This document shows, piece after piece, positions 5,970-5,995 of a DNA stretch of 5,995 bases. Made by a program: the position numbers and the translations under genes. Under the pieces are notes generated by a model. It saw only the letters and a list, made by a program, of their open reading frames with translations. It ran no database searches and had not been told where the DNA came from. Positions within the stretch are counted from its first letter, which is position 1, and each line of letters begins with the position of its first letter. Origin of the DNA: an uncultured Bacteroidales bacterium (lineage in GTDB: Bacteria > Bacteroidota > Bacteroidia > Bacteroidales > Bacteroidaceae); contig CALBKR010000380.1 in NCBI GenBank assembly GCA_937896105.1, positions 1-5,995 on the forward strand. The letters run 5' to 3'.

Positions 5970-5995
5970 CGGTGACAGGATTTTGAAGATAGAGG
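5761..5995 (+). pseudogene. thrA: Out-of-frame continuation of the ThrA homoserine dehydrogenase domain (78 codons, open at the window edge)
   Basis: Read from 5761, the frame is open to the window end and gives [13 protein letters not shown], then [16 protein letters not shown] with the conserved Asn-Lys of the cofactor site (fragment residues 23-24). [12 protein letters not shown] (50-61) follows, which is the homoserine dehydrogenase signature. This aligns with E. coli ThrA TSSQAVADQYADFL...VVTPNKKANTS...[13 protein letters not shown] as I recall it. The fragment has no start codon or ribosome site of its own, so it is the displaced part of the upstream gene. The join lies in FVDC-T-ASSEV, where the expected Thr codon and two further bases are missing. 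Confidence 0.88.

Overview
The window looks like a chromosomal segment from a member of the Bacteroidales (Bacteroides, Prevotella or Muribaculaceae type). The basis is a fused aspartokinase/homoserine dehydrogenase with a Bacteroidetes-like sequence, two promoters fitting the Bacteroidetes form (TTG-type -33 box, 19-20 nt spacer, TAnnTTTG -7 box), A/T-rich and mostly Shine-Dalgarno-poor start regions, and moderate-GC coding DNA separated by AT-rich spacers. The genus cannot be fixed from this sequence alone. All coding content is core metabolism or housekeeping. No phage, plasmid, CRISPR, tRNA or rRNA feature was seen.

Layout. The left two thirds is read on the minus strand, in this transcriptional order: menA (3823-2924, menaquinone prenyltransferase), a CPBP-family intramembrane protease gene overlapping it by 1 nt (2924-2307), a spacer of about 276 bp, radA (2030-663), and a FAD-dependent oxidoreductase gene that leaves the window at its left edge (647-1). 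The spacer between the CPBP gene and radA holds two unrelated palindromic, repeat-like elements: a 73-bp TGTCAT...ATGACA palindrome (2085-2157) and a 123-bp imperfect long palindrome (2186-2308). The outer arm of the second carries the stop codon of the CPBP gene. From 4107 to the right edge, thrA is read on the plus strand. menA and thrA diverge from a 283-bp intergenic region with one recognisable promoter in each direction.

How the genes work together. MenA makes demethylmenaquinone, the membrane quinone precursor, and is probably translationally coupled to the membrane protease homologue. RadA acts in recombination and branch migration and shares a short-gap operon with the oxidoreductase. 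ThrA would perform the first and third steps of the aspartate-to-threonine/methionine pathway.

The most notable observation is that thrA is broken as sequenced. At about 5760-5763 the homoserine dehydrogenase part loses its frame. The correct continuation, including the ETNVGAGLP signature, is in the +1 frame from 5761 to the window end. Comparison with the family suggests a net loss of 5 nt, so this is either a real inactivating mutation or an assembly error. I found no sign of a wholly new biological system. The two palindromic elements are the least explained parts.
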